A stretch of 32,431 nt of DNA from Sphingosinicella sp. YJ22 (GTDB lineage Bacteria > Pseudomonadota > Alphaproteobacteria > Sphingomonadales > Sphingomonadaceae), in NCBI RefSeq assembly GCF_011320075.1, contig NZ_JAANPA010000038.1:1-32431 (forward strand), read 5' to 3'. The position numbers and the translations under genes were made by a program. Positions 8,185-16,230 of the stretch are shown here, one piece after another. The notes under the pieces were generated by a model, which was not told the DNA's origin, searched no databases, and saw only the letters and a list, made by a program, of their open reading frames with translations. The first letter of the stretch is position 1, and the number at the start of each line of letters is the position of its first letter.

Positions 8185-8724
8185 ATGCGCCGGCTCCTCC
8201 GCTTCAGCATTTTCCCGGTCCTGCTCTACGGAGCAGGCCTCGCCTGGTTCATGAACAGCCTGCCCGGACCCGCCGGGGCCGAACGGACCGACGGCATCGT
8301 CGTGCTGACCGGCGGCGAGGGACGCGTGGCGCGCGGCTTCGAGCTGATCGAGCGCGGCGCCGCCGACCGGCTGCTCATCTCCGGCGTCGCCAGCGAAGTG
8401 CGCCCGCAGGAGCTCGCCGCCCGCTACGACGTGCCGATGGCCACGATCCGCTGCTGCGTCGATCTCGGCCGGACCGCCACCGATACCCGCACCAACGGCC
8501 AGGAGATCGCCGAATGGGTGCAGCGCCGGCGGCTTCGCTCGATCCGCGTGGTGACCAACGACTGGCACATGCCGCGGGCGCGCAAGGAGATTGGCTGGCG
8601 CCTGGGCAGCGCGACCCGGATCGTCACCGACGCGGTCCATTCGGACCGCACCTTCAAGCAGCTGTTCGTCGAGTATAACAAATATCTGATCAGCCCGTTC
8701 GGCGAGGAGCTGGGCCTGGAGTGA
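8185..8724 (+). CDS. YdcF/ElyC-like (DUF218) membrane-anchored protein
   Basis: A 179-residue protein with one N-terminal membrane helix (about 7-26) followed by a DUF218 domain. Visible family features are GIVVLTGGEGRVARGFEL, LLISGV, a Cys-Cys pair near residue 91, the TATDTRTNGQEIAEW motif, and VVTNDWHMPRARKEIGW (core TNDWHMPRA). ElyC and SanA members of this family affect envelope integrity and undecaprenyl-carrier use in enterobacteria, but the reaction is not established. The ATG lies 2 bases after ftsX, and the stop overlaps plsC (GTGA). The conserved placement between ftsEX and plsC suggests an envelope role. Confidence 0.85.
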   Translation: MRRLLRFSIFPVLLYGAGLAWFMNSLPGPAGAERTDGIVVLTGGEGRVARGFELIERGAADRLLISGVASEVRPQELAARYDVPMATIRCCVDLGRTATDTRTNGQEIAEWVQRRRLRSIRVVTNDWHMPRARKEIGWRLGSATRIVTDAVHSDRTFKQLFVEYNKYLISPFGEELGLE

Positions 8725-9419
8725 CCGTGCTCGCCGCGCTTCGTTCGCTGATCTTCATGATCGTCTTCTATTCGCTGACGGTGCCGATCGTCCTGCTGAC
8801 GGTGCCGGTGGCGGCACTCGGTCGCCGGCCGCTGCGCCGTCACGTCCTTCTCTGGGTGCAGTTCCATGCCTGGTGCTGCCGCTGGATCCTCGGCATCCGC
8901 ACGCGGGTCGAAGGCGACATTCCGGCCGAACCGATGCTGTTCGCAGCCAAGCACCAGGCGATGTACGAGACTCTCGACCTCGTCCGAATCCTCGACGAGC
9001 CGGCCATCGTGATGAAGCGGCAGCTCGCGGACATCCCCGTGTTCGGCTGGGCGACGCGCCGCTACGGCTGCATCGCGATCGACCGGAGCGGCGGCGCTTC
9101 GGCGCTGAGGGCGATGATGCGGGAGGCGGACATGGCACTGGCCGAGCAGCGCTCTATCCTGATCTTTCCCGAGGGGACCCGGGTAGCACCGGGCGAGCAG
9201 CCGCCGCTGCAGCCGGGGTTCAGCGGCCTCTACCGTCGGCTCGGGCTTCCGGTGGTGCCGGTGGCGCTCGACAGCGGGCGGGTGTGGCCGAGGGGTTGGA
9301 TCAAGCGCAGCGGCATCGTCACCATGCGCTTCGGAGCGCCGATCCCCTCCGGCCTTCCGCGCAAGGAGATCGAGCAGCGGGTGCATGACGCCATCAACGC
9401 GTTGGAGAGGGTTGCGTGA
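8721..9419 (+). CDS. plsC: 1-acyl-sn-glycerol-3-phosphate acyltransferase
   Basis: A 232-residue PlsC-type acyltransferase that should make phosphatidate from lysophosphatidate at the inner membrane. An N-terminal hydrophobic segment (about 8-34) anchors it. Motif I is HQAMYE (His78 to Glu83), an HX4E variant of HX4D. Motif III is FPEGTR (149-154), and VPVALDSG near residue 197 matches motif IV. GTG start overlaps the YdcF stop, and its own stop overlaps the GH84 start in the same GTGA manner. The acidic partner is Glu instead of Asp, which I recall as common in alphaproteobacterial members, so loss of activity is not implied. Confidence 0.88.
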   Translation: MTVLAALRSLIFMIVFYSLTVPIVLLTVPVAALGRRPLRRHVLLWVQFHAWCCRWILGIRTRVEGDIPAEPMLFAAKHQAMYETLDLVRILDEPAIVMKRQLADIPVFGWATRRYGCIAIDRSGGASALRAMMREADMALAEQRSILIFPEGTRVAPGEQPPLQPGFSGLYRRLGLPVVPVALDSGRVWPRGWIKRSGIVTMRFGAPIPSGLPRKEIEQRVHDAINALERVA

Positions 9420-10480
9420 TTCCTGAGCTCGGCATCATCGAGGGCTTCTTCGGCCGGCCGTGGAGCTGGCGCGAGCGCTCGGAGACGGTCCGTTACCTGC
9501 GCCCGCACAACTACCTCTTCTACCTCTACGCGCCCAAGGCCGACGCCTTCCTGCGCCGGCGCTGGCGGGAACTTCACCCCGATGCCGAGATGGCCCCGCT
9601 CGCCGCCTTCGCCGCCGAATGCCGGGCGATCGGCGTCCGCTTCGGCGTGGGTCTCAGCCCGTTCGAGCTCCATCTGGCGCCGGAGCGCGGCTGGCAGGAC
9701 ATGCTGGCGCGCAAGCTCGCTCATCTCGACGCGCTCGGCGTCGACGACCTCGCCATCCTGTTCGACGACATGCGCGGCGACGTTCCCGATCTCGCCGAGC
9801 GCCAGGCGGCGATCGTCACCTTCGCCGCCGAGCGCACCAAGGCGACGCGCATCCTGTGCTGCCCGAGCTATTATTCCGACGATTCGGTGCTCGACAGCGC
9901 GTTCGGCCAGCGCCCCGACGGCTATCTGAGCCAGCTTGGACGGCTCCTCGACCCGACGATCGAGATCATGTGGACCGGCCCCGAAGTGTGCAGCCGCGAG
10001 CTGTCGCCGGGCCACCTCGCCCGAATCGCCGGCGAGATCGGCCGCAAGCCGTTCCTGTGGGACAATTACCCGGTCAATGACGGCGCGCGCATGTCGCAGC
10101 ACCTCCATCTGCGCGGCTTCACCGGCCGCCCGGCCGAGATCCGCCGCCACATCTCCGCACATGGCGTCAATCCGGCGTCACAGGCGGTGTTGAGCCGGAT
10201 TCCCGCCCTCACCCTCGCAGAGAGCTACGACCGCGGCGACGATTACGACTATGTCGCAGCGTTTGAGCGCGCGGCTCGTGACGTGCTCGGCGCCGACCTC
10301 GCGGCCCAGGTCCAGCGCGACATGCTGACGCTCCAGGATCGCGGCCTCGACCGGCTCGAGCACCGCCGGCCGATCCTGCGCACCCGCTACGACAGCTACG
10401 CCCATCCCGGCGCGGCCGAGATCGTCGCCTGGCTCGACGGCGTCTGGAACCTCAGCGACGAGGCGGTGCAGACACAGTGA
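9416..10480 (+). CDS. GH84 family beta-N-acetylglucosaminidase (O-GlcNAcase-like)
   Basis: A 354-residue single-domain glycosidase. The start IIEGFFGRPWSW, YLYAPKADAFLRRRW, the acidic pair Asp117-Asp118 in LFDDM, and WDNYPVNDGA are characteristic of GH84, whose members use substrate-assisted catalysis on beta-linked GlcNAc. GH84 includes eukaryotic O-GlcNAcase, clostridial NagJ-type enzymes and the alphaproteobacterial Oceanicola granulosus OGA. No signal peptide or membrane helix is visible, so it should be cytoplasmic, unlike secreted hyaluronidase-type members. The GTG start overlaps plsC (GTGA), making it the last gene of the ftsE operon. Family assignment is strong. The substrate (a GlcNAc-modified protein, a cell-wall fragment or other) is unknown. 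Confidence 0.87.
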   Translation: MIPELGIIEGFFGRPWSWRERSETVRYLRPHNYLFYLYAPKADAFLRRRWRELHPDAEMAPLAAFAAECRAIGVRFGVGLSPFELHLAPERGWQDMLARKLAHLDALGVDDLAILFDDMRGDVPDLAERQAAIVTFAAERTKATRILCCPSYYSDDSVLDSAFGQRPDGYLSQLGRLLDPTIEIMWTGPEVCSRELSPGHLARIAGEIGRKPFLWDNYPVNDGARMSQHLHLRGFTGRPAEIRRHISAHGVNPASQAVLSRIPALTLAESYDRGDDYDYVAAFERAARDVLGADLAAQVQRDMLTLQDRGLDRLEHRRPILRTRYDSYAHPGAAEIVAWLDGVWNLSDEAVQTQ

Positions 10481-10494
10481 CAGTGATGCCCGTC

Positions 10495-10567
10495 ATGCCA
10501 GCGCAGGCTGGCATCTACCGGTCCACGAGCTGTCACCCCGGTAGACCCCAGCCTTCGCTGGGGTGAC
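10495..10567. repeat. Paired REP-like hairpins between convergent genes
   Basis: The 95-bp gap between the GH84 and pheT stops holds two hairpins. The first is ATGCCAGC/GCTGGCAT with loop GCAG (10495-10514). The second is ACCCCAGC/GCTGGGGT with loop CTTC (10545-10564), flanked by GTCACCCC (10532-10539) pairing with GGGGTGAC (10560-10567). The GTCAYSCCAGC...GCTGG style resembles dispersed intergenic palindromes common in sphingomonads. Being between convergent genes, it could act as a bidirectional terminator, although no T-run follows. Confidence 0.6.
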
Positions 10568-10575
10568 GGTTCTTC

Positions 10576-12948
10576 CTAGTCGCGCAGCCGCGCGCCGAGC
10601 TTTCCGGCCGCAGCGACGATTCGGTCGCCGACAGCCTTGAGCTCATCGTCCGTGAAGCTCTTGTCGGTCGGCTGGAGCACCACCTCGAGCGCCAGCGACT
10701 TCTCGCCTTGGGCGACACCCTGCCCGGTGAAGACGTCGAACAGGCTGACCGAGGCGATCGCCGCCTTGTCGGCGCCGCGCACCGCTCGAAGCAGGCGGTC
10801 GGCCTCCAGCGTCTCCGGCACCAGGAAGGCGAAGTCGCGCTTCACCGCCTGCAGCGCCGGCGGCGTGTAGGCCGGGCGCATGCGCCCGTTGCCGCCGCGC
10901 CTGGGCGGCAGCGCGTCGAGGAATATCTGAGCGGCCGTCGCGGGCCCGTCGAGGTCGAACGCCTTGAGGATCCGCGGGTGAAGCTCGCCGAACTCGGCGA
11001 GCACCGCCTTGCCCAATGTCAGCTTGCCGGAGCGGCCGGGATGATAGGTCTCGCCCGCGCCGGCGCTGACCTGGAGATTGTCGACCGGCGCACCGACCGC
11101 GGCGAGGAGCGCCAGCGCCTCGTCCTTGGCGTCGAACGCGTCGAAAGGCGTCGCCCGGCCGCTGCGCCAATGGCGGTGACTCGCCTCGCCGGCGAGGATC
11201 ACGCCGACCGTCAGCGGCTCGCTTTCCTTGAAGTAGCGACGGCCGACCTCGAACAGGCGAACGCTGTCGGCGCCGCGCGCGCGGTTGCGCCGGGCGGCGG
11301 CGATGAGGCCGGGCAGAAGCGACGGGCGCATGACCTTCAGATCGTCGCTGATCGGATTTGCGATGGTCCAGGCCGCGCCGCCGAAATGAGCCGCCTCGGC
11401 CTCAGAAATGAAGCTCCAGGTAATCGCCTCGTTGAGCCCGCGCGCGGCGGCGGAGCGGCGGGCGCGGCGCTCGATCAGCTGCTCGGGGGTCGCGGTCGGC
11501 CGGGCGACCCCGTCGGCGCGCGGCAGCGGAGTCGACGGGATCTTGTCGAAGCCGTGGACCCGGGCGACTTCCTCGACGATGTCCGCCTCGCCATGAATGT
11601 CGGGGCGGAAGGTCGGCGCCGTGACCTGCCACGGATTGCCGCGCGCCACGTCGAAGCCGAGGCTGCGCAGGATCTCCTCCTGCCGGTCCTCGGGGATGTC
11701 GATCCCGGCGAGGGCGGCGCAGCGCTGCGGGCGATAGGCGAAGGTCTGCCGCTCGATCGGCGGCTCGCCGGCGCGCACCACCTCGGACGGCTCGCCGCCG
11801 GCGAGGTCCAGCGCCCATTTTGTCGCGAGCTGGATGCCCGGCTCGACGAAGGCCGGATCGGCGCCGCGCTCGAAGCGGCTGCGCGCGTCGGAGGCGAGCG
11901 CAAGCTTCTGCCCGGTGCGGGTGATCGCGTGCGGATCGAACCAGGCGCATTCGATGAGGATGTCGGTCGTCGCCTCGGTGACGCCGCTATGCTCGCCGCC
12001 CATGATCCCGCCGATGTCGTGCACCGCGACGTCGTCGGCGATTACCGTCATGGTCTCGTCGAGCGTGTAGGTCTTGCCGTTCAGCGCCTCGACCTGCTCG
12101 CCGGGCTTGGCCTTGCGCGCGACCACCGCGCCACTGAGCTTGGCAAGGTCGTAGACGTGGAGCGGCCGGCCGTAGGTCAGGGTGATATAGTTGGTCATGT
12201 CGACCAGGGCGCTGATCGAGCGCTGGCCGACCGCCTGCAGCCGGCGCGCGAGCCAGTCGGGCGACGGGCCGTTGCGGACTCCGCGGATGACCCGGCCGTA
12301 GAAGGCCTTGCAGCCCTCCTTGTCCTCGATGCGGATCTCGACCGGCGACGGGAAGGTCCCGGTGATGTCCGGGATGTCGATCGGCTTCAGGGTGCCGAGG
12401 CCGGAGGCGGCGAGGTCGCGGGCGATGCCGTAGACGCCCATCGCCTCGGGCCGGTTCGGATTGACCGACACATCGATCACCGCGTCGTTGAGGCCCGCAT
12501 AATCGGGGAAGGCGGCGCCGACCGGAGCGTCGTCGGGCAACTCGATAATGCCGTCATGGCCCTCGCCGAGCTCCAGCTCGCGCACCGAGCACATCATGCC
12601 GCGGCTCTCGACGCCGCGGATCGCCGCGATCTTCAAGGTAATTCCGCTGCCCGGGACATAGGCGCCGGGCGCTCCGAACACGCCCTTCATTCCGGCGCGG
12701 GCATTGGGCGCTCCGCACACGACCTGCATCGGGCCCTCACCGGCATCGACGGTGAGGACCTGGAGCTTGTCGGCTTGCGGGTGCCGTTCGGCGGTGAGGA
12801 TCTCCGCGACCTTGAACGCGGCGAGCTTCTCGCCGGGATTGTCGACGCCCTCGACCTCGAGGCCGAGCGAATTCAGCCGCTCGACCACCTCTTCGAGCGA
12901 GGCGTCGGTGTCGAGATGCTCCTTGAGCCAGGACAAGGTGAACTTCAT
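10576..12948 (-). CDS. pheT: Phenylalanyl-tRNA synthetase beta subunit
   Basis: A 790-residue protein, the normal length for bacterial PheT. N-terminal [14 protein letters not shown] is followed by a tRNA-binding (EMAP-like) domain around residues 40-150, the B3/4 editing region with [19 protein letters not shown] (core NPNRPEAMG), the B5 domain, and a C-terminal ferredoxin-fold anticodon-binding domain ending in [17 protein letters not shown]. With PheS it forms the (alpha-beta)2 enzyme that charges tRNA-Phe; the beta subunit edits Tyr-tRNA-Phe. Its ATG overlaps the pheS stop by 4 bases (ATGA). It ends against the REP-like hairpins. Confidence 0.97.
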   Translation of the reverse strand: MKFTLSWLKEHLDTDASLEEVVERLNSLGLEVEGVDNPGEKLAAFKVAEILTAERHPQADKLQVLTVDAGEGPMQVVCGAPNARAGMKGVFGAPGAYVPGSGITLKIAAIRGVESRGMMCSVRELELGEGHDGIIELPDDAPVGAAFPDYAGLNDAVIDVSVNPNRPEAMGVYGIARDLAASGLGTLKPIDIPDITGTFPSPVEIRIEDKEGCKAFYGRVIRGVRNGPSPDWLARRLQAVGQRSISALVDMTNYITLTYGRPLHVYDLAKLSGAVVARKAKPGEQVEALNGKTYTLDETMTVIADDVAVHDIGGIMGGEHSGVTEATTDILIECAWFDPHAITRTGQKLALASDARSRFERGADPAFVEPGIQLATKWALDLAGGEPSEVVRAGEPPIERQTFAYRPQRCAALAGIDIPEDRQEEILRSLGFDVARGNPWQVTAPTFRPDIHGEADIVEEVARVHGFDKIPSTPLPRADGVARPTATPEQLIERRARRSAAARGLNEAITWSFISEAEAAHFGGAAWTIANPISDDLKVMRPSLLPGLIAAARRNRARGADSVRLFEVGRRYFKESEPLTVGVILAGEASHRHWRSGRATPFDAFDAKDEALALLAAVGAPVDNLQVSAGAGETYHPGRSGKLTLGKAVLAEFGELHPRILKAFDLDGPATAAQIFLDALPPRRGGNGRMRPAYTPPALQAVKRDFAFLVPETLEADRLLRAVRGADKAAIASVSLFDVFTGQGVAQGEKSLALEVVLQPTDKSFTDDELKAVGDRIVAAAGKLGARLRD

Positions 12949-14024
12949 GCGCCGAGTCCCCCGCTCAAAGTGGGCACGTCGAGCGACGCGAAGCCGTAGT
13001 GGCGAAGCCAGCGCAGGTCGCCGTCGAAGAAAGCACGAAGATCATCCATGCCGTATTTCAGCATCGCCAGGCGGTCGATGCCGCAGCCAAAAGCGAAGCC
13101 CTGCCACTCGTCGGGGTCGAGCCCGCAATTGCGGATGACGTTGGGGTGGACCATTCCTGAACCGAGAAGCTCCATCCAATGGTCGCTTCCGCCGAGCACT
13201 CGGCGGCCATTCTGAATCGTATAGCCGACGTCGACCTCGGCCGACGGCTCGGTGAACGGGAAGTAGCTCGGGCGCAGGCGAAGCACGATGTCGTCGCGCT
13301 CGAAGAAGGCCTTGAGGAAGGTCTCGAGAGTCCATTTGAGGTGAGCGAGAGTGATGCCCTTGTCGATGACCAGTCCCTCGACCTGGTGGAACATCGGCGT
13401 GTGGGTGGCGTCGCTGTCGGAGCGGTACACGCGGCCCGGCATCACTGAATAGATCGGCGGCTGCTGTGACGTCATGACGCGGATCTGCACCGGCGAGGTG
13501 TGGGTGCGAAGCACCATCTTGCCGCCGTCCGGGCCGGTCTCGTCGAGATAGAAGGTGTCGTGCATCGCCCGCGCCGGATGGTCGTCGGCGAAATTCAACG
13601 CGGTGAAATTGTACCAGTCGGTTTCGACTTCGGGGCCGCTCGACACCGTGAAGCCCATGTCGGCGAAGATCTCGGCGAGCTCGTCCATGACCTGGCTGAC
13701 CGGATGGACCGAGCCGCGCGGCGCCGGCCGAACGGGAAGCGTCACGTCGATCCGCTCGCGGGCGAGGCGGGCGTCGAGCTCGGCCGCTTCCAGCGCCGCC
13801 TTGCGCTCGGCGAGCGCCGCGGTCACCGCCTCGCGCAGAGCGTGGATTCGCGGGCCCTGCACCTGGCGCTCGTCGGGCGACATCGCGCCCAGGGTCTTGA
13901 GCAGGCCGGTCACCGCGCCATGCTTGCCGAGCGCCGCGACTCGCACGGCTTCGAGCGCGGTCAGGTCGGCGGCGGCTTCCACTTCGGGAAGGATCTGTTC
14001 TTTCAGGGCTTCGGCAGTCGACAT
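12945..14024 (-). CDS. pheS: Phenylalanyl-tRNA synthetase alpha subunit
   Basis: A 359-residue class II catalytic subunit. It has an N-terminal coiled-coil arm (about 1-100), motif 1 around [19 protein letters not shown] (core HPVSQVMDE), motif 2 [10 protein letters not shown]-like [14 protein letters not shown], and motif 3 [11 protein letters not shown]. It forms Phe-AMP and charges tRNA-Phe. I chose the ATG at 14024, preceded by AGAGGGG, over an upstream in-frame TTG. pheT follows with an ATGA overlap. The operon begins 45 bases downstream of a secreted-protein gene on the same strand. Confidence 0.97.
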   Translation of the reverse strand: MSTAEALKEQILPEVEAAADLTALEAVRVAALGKHGAVTGLLKTLGAMSPDERQVQGPRIHALREAVTAALAERKAALEAAELDARLARERIDVTLPVRPAPRGSVHPVSQVMDELAEIFADMGFTVSSGPEVETDWYNFTALNFADDHPARAMHDTFYLDETGPDGGKMVLRTHTSPVQIRVMTSQQPPIYSVMPGRVYRSDSDATHTPMFHQVEGLVIDKGITLAHLKWTLETFLKAFFERDDIVLRLRPSYFPFTEPSAEVDVGYTIQNGRRVLGGSDHWMELLGSGMVHPNVIRNCGLDPDEWQGFAFGCGIDRLAMLKYGMDDLRAFFDGDLRWLRHYGFASLDVPTLSGGLGA

Positions 14025-14069
14025 GACCGCCCCTCTACTCAATCCAAGGGGGATTTGAACCCTGCTCTG

Positions 14070-14618
14070 TCAGTCTTCGGCTCGGAGGCTCGCCCGGCGG
14101 AGTGCCTCATCCCTGGGGCGACCGCAGGCCTCCACCGCGGAAACAAGCTCTCCATCGTCCAGCACCCTGGCGCCCACGGCCATCATCGCCTCCATGAAAG
14201 CGTCGAGGGGATAGGTCCGCTGAAGCGCCTCGAACTCGGCACTTTCCTCGGGAGTCTTGTCGGTTTTCCGCGCCAAGAACTCGAAGCGCGCCAGGTCGGG
14301 ACCCTGGTAGAATCGGATCATCGCCTCAACCTTGGTCGTCCCGAGCGTGGCCGCCAGCTGGCGAAGCAGCCGATCGGTCGAGGCGCGCTTGGCCGGATCG
14401 ACGCAGAGAGAATGAGCGCGCAGGATTGGACGGATGTCGCCTTCACGGCCGGGGTTGAGCTGGACCAGCCGCTCCAATTCAGCGAAGTCGATGTCGCCGG
14501 GCTGGCTGTCTCGTTCCGGAAGTGCGGCGATGAATCGGTCGACCAGCTCGGCAGAGGGCGGGGCTTCCGCCTGCGCGACCGACAGGAGCGCGGCGAGGGA
14601 CGTCAACAACGAGGCCAT
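14070..14618 (-). CDS. Secreted hypothetical protein
   Basis: A 182-residue protein that I cannot assign to a family with confidence. The first 17 residues (MASLLTSLAALLSVAQA) look like a Sec signal peptide with AQA cleavage, so it is probably periplasmic. The mature part is mostly helical and charged, with two Cys (in HSLCVDP and VEACGRP) that could form a disulfide. The segment VEAMIRFYQGPDLARFEFLA weakly recalls DUF2059-type sequences, but this is not secure. It lies upstream of pheS on the same strand and has GC-rich codon use like its neighbours. The start has only a weak ribosome-binding site. Confidence 0.6.
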   Translation of the reverse strand: MASLLTSLAALLSVAQAEAPPSAELVDRFIAALPERDSQPGDIDFAELERLVQLNPGREGDIRPILRAHSLCVDPAKRASTDRLLRQLAATLGTTKVEAMIRFYQGPDLARFEFLARKTDKTPEESAEFEALQRTYPLDAFMEAMMAVGARVLDDGELVSAVEACGRPRDEALRRASLRAED

Positions 14619-14687
14619 GCTTCACTTTCGACAGAAATGAAGCCCCATCATGCGGCGGCGCGCGCATTTGTCCACGGTCTTTGGATT

Positions 14688-15209
14688 TCAGCCTTCCGAG
14701 TGGAAGGCGTCGATCGGCAGGCGGCGGGCGAATTGCAGGCCGGCGGTGCCGTCGGCGGCCCAGCGTATCTCGGCCGGGACGATCTCGCCGCTGGTCGAGA
14801 CCAGCTCGATCCGGCCCGCGCTGACCAGTCCCTTGGGGTCGCCGATCTTGGCGCCGCCCGACGACACGTTGTGGATTGCGAAGGCCTGCGGAGAGCCGTC
14901 GATCAGCAAATGGACGGCGCGGCCGCGCACCGGGCGGCGATCGTCCCGGCGCCGCTCGGCCCAGCCGGCCGCGGCGATCGCCACCTGGGCGTCGGGATAA
15001 CGGTGGCTGAGGGCGTCGCCGCCCCATTTGGCGTCGGCGAGGGGCAAAGCGGTGCCGCAGAAGAAGCATTCGGCACTGACCCGGCCGACATACCATTGGG
15101 CATTGCCGCAGCCGGGGCAGCGATTGCTCTCATTGGGACGGAACAGCACCTGGTAACCTCGATTGGCGAGTTCGGGAGGACCCCGTTCGACCCTGGTCAT
15201 CACGCCCAT
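14688..15209 (-). CDS. PilZ domain protein with N-terminal zinc ribbon
   Basis: A 173-residue protein. The N-terminal half holds a CPGC...CFFC zinc ribbon (Cys31, Cys34, Cys48, Cys51). The C-terminal half is a PilZ domain whose c-di-GMP motifs both look present: an Arg-rich RxxxR segment (Arg91-Arg95) and NxSxxG (Asn114, Ser116, Gly119). PilZ proteins bind c-di-GMP and relay it to a partner, here unknown. The ATG at 15209 follows GCGAGGGC; a second ATG at 15200 is possible. No signal peptide is present, so it should be cytoplasmic. A diguanylate cyclase gene is encoded at 30.3 kb in the same window but is not linked. Confidence 0.78.
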   Translation of the reverse strand: MGVMTRVERGPPELANRGYQVLFRPNESNRCPGCGNAQWYVGRVSAECFFCGTALPLADAKWGGDALSHRYPDAQVAIAAAGWAERRRDDRRPVRGRAVHLLIDGSPQAFAIHNVSSGGAKIGDPKGLVSAGRIELVSTSGEIVPAEIRWAADGTAGLQFARRLPIDAFHSEG

Positions 15210-15285
15210 GCCGCCCTCGCTTCCGCTCTGGTCGGTTCGTGATAAGCTGCCCGGGATTGCCAATCTCTTACCGGGGGGTGAGTCG

Positions 15286-16230
15286 ATGAGCGGCACGGGA
15301 AGCGACTGGCCTTCACTGTCGGACGCGCGTGACCGTCCGACCATCGTCACGTTGCACCTCGTCAGCCAGGTGGTGGGCAAGGTGCCGACCGCCTTGCTGC
15401 CGTGGCGCAACCATGGCTGGCACCTCACGTTGCGGGTGACCTCGCGCGGCCTCAGGAGCGAGCCGCTCTACGGGGCCGGCGAGCCGTTCGAGCTGATGAT
15501 CGACCTCGTCAGCCATCGCGTCTGTCTGATCGACGGCCGCGGGGAGTCCTCGATCCCGTTGAAGTCGACGACGATGGCGGATTTCCACGCCGCGTTCATG
15601 ACCTTGCTCGCGCAGTGCGGTCGGGAGGTCGCCATCCATCCCGCCCCCAACGAGGTCGAGCCCGCCACTCCCTTCGCCGAGGACCGCGCGCCGCGCGCCT
15701 ACAGCCGCGACAGCGCCGAGCGGCTTCACGGGGCGTTGCTGGCGTCCGATCGGGTGTTCAAGCTGTTCCGCTCGGGCTTCCTCGGCAAGGTCAGCCCGGT
15801 CCATTTCTTCTGGGGGAGCTTCGACCTCGCCGTCACCCGCTTCTCCGGCCGGCCGGCACCGCTCCACCCCGGCGGAATCCCCAACCTGCCCGACTCGGTG
15901 ACCCGCGAGGCCTACAGCCACGAAGTGTCCAGCGCCGGCTTCTGGCCCGGCGGCGCCGGCGCGGAGGGCGGCCCGTTCTTCTATTCCTACGCCTATCCGA
16001 CACCCGACGGCTTTGCCGACGCGCCGCTTCGGCCGAATGCCGCTCGCTTCGACACGGACTTGGGCGAGTTCGTGCTCGACTATGAGGCGGTGCGCCGCTC
16101 CGAGGATCCCGACGCCGCGCTGCTCGCCTTCCTCACCTCGACCTACGAAGCGGCAGCGAACCTGGCGAAATGGGACCGCGCCGCCCTCGAATGCGATCTG
16201 GGGCGGCCGCGGATTCCGCGCCCCGTCTAG
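15286..16230 (+). CDS. DUF5996 family protein
   Basis: A 314-residue soluble protein that matches the DUF5996 family as I recall it. Key conserved stretches are LVSQVVGKV near the N-terminus, NHGWHLTLRVTSRGL, PFAEDRAPRAYS, the strongly conserved SPVHFFWGSFDLAVTRFSGR (core SPVHFFWGSFDLA), EAYSHEVSSAGFWPGG, and TYEAAANLAKWDR near the C-terminus. Many conserved His, Trp and Glu residues suggest an enzyme, but no reaction is known to me. The ATG at 15286 follows GGGGGGTGAG. An upstream in-frame extension overlaps the divergent PilZ gene and was rejected. The stop overlaps the convergent regulator by 4 bases. Confidence 0.8.
   Translation: MSGTGSDWPSLSDARDRPTIVTLHLVSQVVGKVPTALLPWRNHGWHLTLRVTSRGLRSEPLYGAGEPFELMIDLVSHRVCLIDGRGESSIPLKSTTMADFHAAFMTLLAQCGREVAIHPAPNEVEPATPFAEDRAPRAYSRDSAERLHGALLASDRVFKLFRSGFLGKVSPVHFFWGSFDLAVTRFSGRPAPLHPGGIPNLPDSVTREAYSHEVSSAGFWPGGAGAEGGPFFYSYAYPTPDGFADAPLRPNAARFDTDLGEFVLDYEAVRRSEDPDAALLAFLTSTYEAAANLAKWDRAALECDLGRPRIPRPV

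Noticed and set aside
10708-12999. 763-codon plus-strand frame opposite pheT
   Set aside because: No domain is recognisable, and it is fully antisense to a complete PheT; it is a GC-bias shadow.
14050-14066. GGGGGATTTGAACCCTG, like a tRNA T-loop
   Set aside because: No acceptor stem, anticodon or D-arm can be built around it; it lies in a 45-base gap before pheS.
13500-15242. 580-codon plus-strand frame over pheS, the secreted protein and PilZ gene
   Set aside because: It crosses three real minus-strand genes and their gaps, and the protein has no motif.
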